This document shows, piece after piece, positions 58,951-64,000 of a DNA stretch of 64,000 bases. Every line of letters starts with the position of its first letter. Positions within the stretch are counted from its first letter, which is position 1. Source of the DNA: Zanthoxylum bungeanum (Eukaryota; Streptophyta; Magnoliopsida; Sapindales; Rutaceae); assembly GCA_019454045.1 (NCBI GenBank), contig SKCR01038151.1, positions 124,001 through 188,000 of the forward strand, read 5' to 3'. Under the pieces are notes generated by a model that saw only the letters and a program-made list of their open reading frames with translations, did not search any database and was not told the DNA's origin. The translations under genes were made by a program, and so were the position numbers.

Positions 58951-59604
58951 ATGGAAGCCACTTCAAGAAGACGAGTTGAAAACATCTGTGTGTTTTGTGG
59001 TACTAGTGTTGGTGTTAAGCCACAATACGTAGAAGCAGCACAAGAATTGGGTCGAGTCTTAGCTGCAAAGAATATGCACTTAATATATGGCGGAGGCAAT
59101 CTTGGACTTATGGGGATCGTTTCAAAAGCCGTACAAGAAGGAGGTAGTCACGTTTTGGGAATCATCCCAAAACCCTTGGCAGAGGCAAATCTTAGTGAAC
59201 CATCAAACGGAGAGGAACTGATCGTGCCAAGTATGTCTGAACGTTTGGTAGAAATGATTAACCGTGATGATGCTTTTATTGTTTTGCCAGGTGGCTTGGG
59301 TACATTGGAGGAAATTTTTATTGTGCTATCTTGGGCGAACCTGAACATACACCAGAAACCAATTGGGCTGTACAACGTTGATGGATTTTATGATTTTCTT
59401 TGTGTGTTTCTTGATGATGCCCGGAGAAATGGCTTCGTGTCAAAACCGTTGAAAGAACTCCTATTTACTGCCAGAACTGCTCCAGATCTAATAGACCAAC
59501 TCATAGCCTATGAACCACGAGTTGACCCTATCCTTTCAAAGATAAATTGGTCTGAGGACGATCGTGGTAAGAGGAGTAGGATTAATCTGGATCTTAACCT
59601 TTAA
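58951..59604 (+). CDS. LOG-like: LOG-like cytokinin riboside 5'-monophosphate phosphoribohydrolase, intact
   Basis: 217 aa from ATG 58951 (AAAATGGAAG context; same start as the relic at 16378; a 14-codon upstream extension to 58909 is possible). Rossmann-type LOG domain over nearly the whole length: ICVFCGTSVG (11-20), YGGGNLGLMG (46-55), LGIIPKPLA (69-77), MSERLVEM with Arg98 (95-102), PGGLGTLEE (113-121). Arg and Glu of the last two motifs are the catalytic pair in the family, which splits cytokinin nucleotides into free cytokinin and ribose 5-phosphate in the cytosol or nucleus. MSERL departs from the usual MHxRK. Plant LOG genes normally have several introns; this has none. The C-terminus is basic (KRSR) and ends in LDLNL. 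It lies inside a retrotransposon in the sense direction. Confidence 0.9.
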   Translation: MEATSRRRVENICVFCGTSVGVKPQYVEAAQELGRVLAAKNMHLIYGGGNLGLMGIVSKAVQEGGSHVLGIIPKPLAEANLSEPSNGEELIVPSMSERLVEMINRDDAFIVLPGGLGTLEEIFIVLSWANLNIHQKPIGLYNVDGFYDFLCVFLDDARRNGFVSKPLKELLFTARTAPDLIDQLIAYEPRVDPILSKINWSEDDRGKRSRINLDLNL

Positions 59605-60140
59605 TTTCCTGTAGATTTTCAGCTAACCAGGTATTATTTTCTAACTCTCTTCTTCTACTTTTTAAGACATTTGGGACAATGTCTCATTTAGGTTTGGGGG
59701 AGGGAATTAGTTGATCAGTACCTTGTTTTTAGTTTGTGTGTTGTTTTTATTTTTAGTCCAAATTTTTTCGAAAAATACAAAAAAATTGAAAAATTTTCAA
59801 AAATTACAAAAATATTTTGCATTTTTTGTTTTTATTTTGACTAAAAAGGTGAAATTGGTAAGAGATAGATGAGTAAGGAGTTTCCACTCCTGAGACGTAT
59901 CTCAAACCATTTTTGAAACAAGTTAATTTTTTTGTTTATTTCATTTTGAATTATTTAATTTGTGAATTCTCCTCAACGACTACAAATGAATCTTTATATG
60001 CTCAGTTGACAGATATTATCAACATTTATAGTAACATACGGACATGAGCTAAAATTGAACAGTTTGTAATATTCAGTGCTTTAGTTTAATTGGAGGAAGC
60101 ATCTCGAAAAGCAATGGAGTAAAAAAAAATTCCGAGATCC

Positions 60141-60385
60141 GAGTTATTAAGTCTGTAAGGGTGTTTTAACACATAGTGCCCTAAAACCAACTGGTTTGGG
60201 AGTCATTGGCCCAAAGCTCGCTACATGGATCAAAGATGCTGCAAAAATATATATATATGAAGTCTGAGTAATTAAGTCTGTAGGGGTGTCTTAACATCTG
60301 GTGCCCTAAAGCCACTGGTTTGGGAGCCACAGACCCAACACTCGCTACATAGATGGAAGATATTGTTTATAAATAAAAAAATAGA
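60141..60385. repeat. 125-bp direct repeat, two copies
   Basis: ATTAAGTCTGTAAGGGTGT at 60146 and ATTAAGTCTGTAGGGGTGT at 60271, each followed by GTGCCCTAAA, CACTGGTTTGGGAG-like and CTCGCTACAT stretches. Confidence 0.88.
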
Positions 60386-60920
60386 GAAAAAAAATCAAAG
60401 AAAAAAATCTGAAAAATCAGAAAAATTATTCCATTGCTACAAAAAGGTGTGAAATCTGATAGAACTTTAGGACAAAAACATATTACTCTCTTATCAACTG
60501 CACTTATGACTGTTGTGGGCAAAAATGAGTTGATTAATATTTTGTCGACTGTGTATATGGAGAATGGTAAAAATAATCGGAGAATTTACTTATTCGGTAA
60601 TTTAGAAAGAAAGAAAACAACTAGTAACTTGGAGTAGAGTTTCACCTGATTAGTCACTAACTTCTTTATTCTCTTTTCTCTTGTCTTTTTGCTTTTGTGT
60701 GCATTAGTTTTATTATCTTTTTACTTTTGTAAAACGTTTGTGGGTATCGTAACTGTAAGCCCTCACGAGACTATAACTCGTCCACTAGGGACACCTAGAG
60801 GTTTAAAGGCTTGTTGCATATGCTAAATGCAACCGTGATCCCTACGAAAGTGGCTTAGTTTAATTTTAATTATTTCTTGTATTTTATTTTGTTGTTTTTC
60901 TCGAGGACTAGCAAAATGTT

Positions 60921-60933
60921 AGGTTTGGGGGTG
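60921..60933 (+). other. Polypurine tract of the Athila derivative
   Basis: AGGTTTGGGGGTG, immediately before the 3' LTR start TGATGAGC. Confidence 0.9.
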
Positions 60934-62677
60934 TGATGAGCGGAAAATATATCAATTTTTACCGCCCCTTTTACTTAATATTTTGTTTAGTTTCTCGGGT
61001 TTAATAAACATTTTGATATGTTTTAGTTTATTTTGCAGATAAAATAATATTGGGACTTAATGAAATCATTTAGGACGAAATATGGGTCAAATAAGGGCAA
61101 AAATTGGACTTGACATATTAATTTTGGAGATTGGAAACTTGAAAGGGCGTTTTTTACGAAGTGCAGTTTTGGAAATTCCAGTTTTGTGCATCTGTCGTAT
61201 TTTAGACATAACTTTTTACTCCGATATCGGATTGAGCTGATTCAAGTTCCAGATTAAATAAGACTCAAATATCTACATCTTTGAAAGACAAACGAAGTTC
61301 GAATTCTGACGATTTTATGCCCGAAATTGATGAATCATCCAGAAGTGTGTTGTGTGTAATTATTAAAGTCACTTTCAATCATTTTCAAAGCAAAAAAATA
61401 AATTAATAAATAAATAATAAAAATTATCAATTCATCACCAAACATGATAAGAGATTAGTGGAGTAATTAATAATGGATTTGGTGGAGCACTTAGTGGAGC
61501 AATTAATAATTGATTTGGTAGATGATTTGATGGAGGCAAAATTTTGCCTATAAATACCAAGCCATTTCATTTGTAAAATTCATACTATCTTCTAAGGAAT
61601 TCCTTAAGAATACTAAGAAGATTGTATCTTGTTTGTTTATTTATACCTTTTAGTAATTAATTTCCGCTTTCGCACTTTCTTTTCTTTACTTTTCAGTTTT
61701 TACTTTCCGCAATTTACTTTTACGCACAATACTTTTCTTTCTTTAATTTTCAGTTTTTACTTTTCAGCAATTTACTTTCAGCTTTTACTTTTTCAGTATT
61801 TACTTTCACAATTTACTTTTTAGCATTTAATTTTCAGTATTTAATTTCAGCATTTACTTTCCGTCATTTACTTTTCAGCAATTTACTTTTCAGCATTTTA
61901 CTTTATGTCTTTTATTTTATTTAAGTTTTTACTACCCGTAAATATGTGTCGTAACTAAGCCAGTTATCTGGGGTTGTGATGAAATCCAATATCACCGATT
62001 TATAAGGGGTTAAATTATAGTTTGGGTAATTTAAAGGTTTACTTATTTAGTCTTAAGCTTAATGCGTCTTGTTAATTGGCCATTAATAAGATTGATCTGG
62101 TAAATCTAAAGTAAACTTGACAAATGAATTTTAGGTTTCAGCCTTAGACTTAATAGCCCACGATCTTCCTTGAGGATAGATAACCCTTTAATAGATTTCA
62201 TTACAGGATAGACATATACCTGTCGGGCGGGGGTAGCCATAATTGGAACTTAAACTTAATGAATCCAGATAATTTGGTTGACATAGACATATGGTTCAAT
62301 TGGGTTAAACTGGGTATTTGTGTCTGACCATCGACAGAGGCTTACACATAATTTAGTGTTCCAGGTTAATTAATTAATATATTACCCAACTTTAAGATAA
62401 CCACTTCATCTTTAAAATGATATTGGAAGAAATCACAACCCTAGATAGTTTTTAATATTGAATTTTCTTAAAACCTACTTTCGAACAATTTTATTTACTT
62501 GTTTTTAAATTTAGAATCGTCACCATTTCAAATCAATCAAACAACCTGTTAGATACTAGTAATCATTTGACCTTATAAAATTAATAGATTAGATATTAAG
62601 TCCTCGTGGGATCGATATTTTTATACTACTTGAACGATATGTGCGCTTGCGTTATACGTGTGTGTTTACGCCGGTCA
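60934..62677 (+). repeat. 3' LTR of the Athila derivative
   Basis: 1744 bp, same ends as the 5' LTR, scattered substitutions and small indels. Followed by CTAGG, then copia II RT sequence. Confidence 0.94.
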
Positions 62678-62682
62678 CTAGG

Positions 62683-63257
62683 TGATGCCACTGGATGGCG
62701 GTTAAGAACATCCTTAAGTATCTTAGACGAACTAAGGATGCTTTCTTAGTTTATGGAGATGGAGAACTTGAGGTAACTGGGTATACCGATGCAAGTTTCC
62801 AAACCGATAAAGACGAATCTAAGTCACAATCCGGGTACATATTTTTTTGAACAACGGAGCAGTAAGCTGGAAATCTTCCAAGCAATAGACTGTTGCCGAT
62901 TCAACAACAGAAGCGGAGTATATTGCAATAGCTGAAGCACCAAAAGAGGCAGTTTGGATCCGTAAATTCCTAATTGGATTAGGAGTAGTCCCGTTAGCAG
63001 CTGAACCCGTTCCATTGTATTGTGACAATAACGGGGCTATAGCGCAGGCTAAGGAACCGCGGTCTCATCAACGATCCAAACATGTTCTTCGACGTTTCCA
63101 TCTGATTCGTGAGATCATACATCGTGGCGATGTGAAGATCGAGAAGGTCACATCAGATGACAACATTGCAGATCCGCTGACGAAAGCTATTTCACAGCAA
63201 AAGTTTGACAAACATATACATAGTTCAGATATTAGATGCTTGAGTGACTGGCTATAG
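62683..63257 (+). pseudogene. copia II RT end and RNase H, continuation after the Athila insertion
   Basis: Resumes with bases that complete the interrupted RT connection (VKNILKYLRRTKDAFLVYG-like, one frameshift near 62700). RNase H follows: DASFQTDKDESKSQ (about 62790), TEAEYIAIAEA (about 62915), YCDNNGAIAQAKEPRS (63018) and HLIREIIHRGDVKIEKV (63098), ending TAG at 63255-63257. A stop after the GYIFF stretch and another before TVADSTTEAE break it. Confidence 0.9.
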
Positions 63258-63258
63258 G

Positions 63259-63271
63259 CCAAGTGGGAGAT
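63259..63271 (+). other. Polypurine tract of copia element II
   Basis: CCAAGTGGGAGAT, directly before TGTTAGAC at 63272. Confidence 0.85.
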
Positions 63272-64000
63272 TGTTAGACAATTATGACCCATAGCTTTAT
63301 GGATATTACTGATATCAGTAAAATTTGGTTTTGGTCGTCCAGGGCTTTAATAGGTTCTGTGTACGCCTGTATTGGGTTTATTGAGAATCGTAGTGTATTG
63401 GATGTGATGTCAAGACGGAAGTATCACTTCAGACATATGGAGATGATGATCACGCAGCGATTCAGAACTAGTTCTCTATTGTGTTGCAACCATCGAGATA
63501 ATATGACAAGGTCATGATTATCCGATTTAAAAAGACTAGTTGCTTGATATCCGATATGTGCTTCGTACGGGGCAGACATTATTCCAGCCCCAGGCCTTGC
63601 ACGTGACATCTGATACTGGATCGCTATACGCAATACTACGTATACTACGCCTGACATAGATTGTATATTCCAGTAAGAATATTTCTGGAGAATTGGGTAA
63701 GCACGGTACTTTGTTAGAAGCCAACCATGTCTTGTAAATCGGTAAGCACGTGGTACGAGGTACTCACTTTATCGGATAGTCCGATAACCGGATTTACTGC
63801 CAACATATCCAAAGGTCTCTTGGGTCTCTTCCCAAAGATTCACCGATGACAGTTGACTCGATTAGAATTAATCTGGGATTAATTAAGAGAGAGAAAATTA
63901 ATCTGGGATTAATTGAAGCATTATTTAATCTGGGATTAAATGTGTTCGAAAGAGAGAGAGCATGATTAATTTGGAATTAATCGGTAAATAAATTTAATAG
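63272..64000 (+). repeat. 3' LTR of copia element II, partial
   Basis: The first 24 bp equal the 5' LTR start. Then about 470 bp are missing (equivalent to about 45854-46325) and replaced by a ~20-bp filler before CAGTAAAATTTGG, after which it matches the 5' LTR closely to the window edge. Confidence 0.9.

Larger units (their letters stand above)
59605..60933 (+). other. Non-coding 3' region of the Athila derivative
   Basis: Typical Athila 3' region, low in coding potential. It holds a purine tract at 59690-59707 (AGGTTTGGGGGAGGG), A-rich stretches, a 125-bp direct repeat (60141-60385), and the final PPT at 60921-60933. A 67-codon frame at 60434-60637 has no recognisable motif and is probably fortuitous. 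Confidence 0.65.
53397..62677 (+). mobile_element. Athila-like Ty3 derivative carrying a cysteine-rich ORF and a LOG gene
   Basis: The layout is LTR 53397-55149, tRNA-Asp-type PBS, gag-protease (broken), deletion of RT, RNase H and the integrase core, integrase C-terminus, TTAGCGCT...GGGAGGCAAC, cysteine-rich ORF, LOG ORF, non-coding 3' part with two purine tracts, and LTR 60934-62677. It inserted in copia II with a CCAGG/CTAGG duplication. It lacks its own polymerase and integrase, so mobility would have needed help in trans; both payload ORFs remain open. Confidence 0.92.
45830..64000 (+). mobile_element. Ty1/copia element II, interrupted by the Athila derivative, continues past the window
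   Basis: 5' LTR 45830-47819, PBS 47821, leader, gag 50038, pol with RT reaching 53396, Athila insertion 53397-62677, RT/RNase H resuming at 62683, PPT, and 3' LTR from 63272. It is the same family as elements at 16741-30163 but on the opposite strand. Pol has several frameshifts, so it is non-functional. Confidence 0.92.

Noticed and set aside
58951..59604. An ordinary chromosomal LOG gene interrupted by repeats
   Set aside because: It is intron-free, enclosed by a matching LTR pair with PBS, PPT and a target duplication, and has a sister copy with the same element flanks.
60434..60637. 67-aa ORF in the Athila 3' region
   Set aside because: No motif and low-complexity surroundings; treated as fortuitous.

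Overview
This window is repeat-dominated nuclear DNA of a flowering plant, probably a eudicot (the species cannot be told). Nearly all of it is LTR retrotransposon sequence. The marks are TG...CA-ended long terminal repeats, tRNA-iMet-type primer sites (TGGTATCAGAGC) for Ty1/copia elements and a tRNA-Asp-like one for an Athila element, Gag zinc knuckles, and broken protease, integrase, reverse transcriptase and RNase H frames. No ordinary intron-bearing host gene is evident.

Layout. 1-5131: Tat/Retand-type Ty3 element on the minus strand (broken pol, tandem-repeat 3' region, antisense ORF). 5132-15277: a minus-strand copia LTR split by a plus-strand copia element of the same family (5914-14069), ending in a small inverted segment. 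15278-16740: remnant of an old Athila-like element carrying a dead LOG gene and a dead cysteine-rich ORF. 16741-30163: minus-strand copia remnant whose LTR is split by a complete minus-strand copia element (19868-29803). 30164-33426: 3' end of another LTR element with a 25-bp minisatellite. 33427-34350: unexplained, possibly a gene fragment. 34351-36918: solo LTR. 36980 onward: a three-level nest in which a non-coding long-LTR element (36980-45829) is interrupted by a copia element (45830 to beyond the window), itself interrupted by an Athila derivative (53397-62677).

The most striking item is that Athila derivative. Reverse transcriptase, RNase H and the integrase core are deleted, and gag-pro is broken. 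Yet in the place where Athila elements carry an env-like ORF it holds two intact frames: a 151-aa cysteine-rich protein resembling plant-virus nucleic-acid-binding proteins, and a full 217-aa, intron-free LOG (cytokinin-activating phosphoribohydrolase) gene. The older relic at 15.3-16.7 kb has decayed versions of both in the same order with the same flanking DNA. The pair therefore looks like a long-lived two-gene cassette of a retrotransposon family. Candidate splice acceptors and a TATA-like box before these ORFs suggest separate expression.

All identifications are by motif and by comparing copies within the window by eye. No database search was run.
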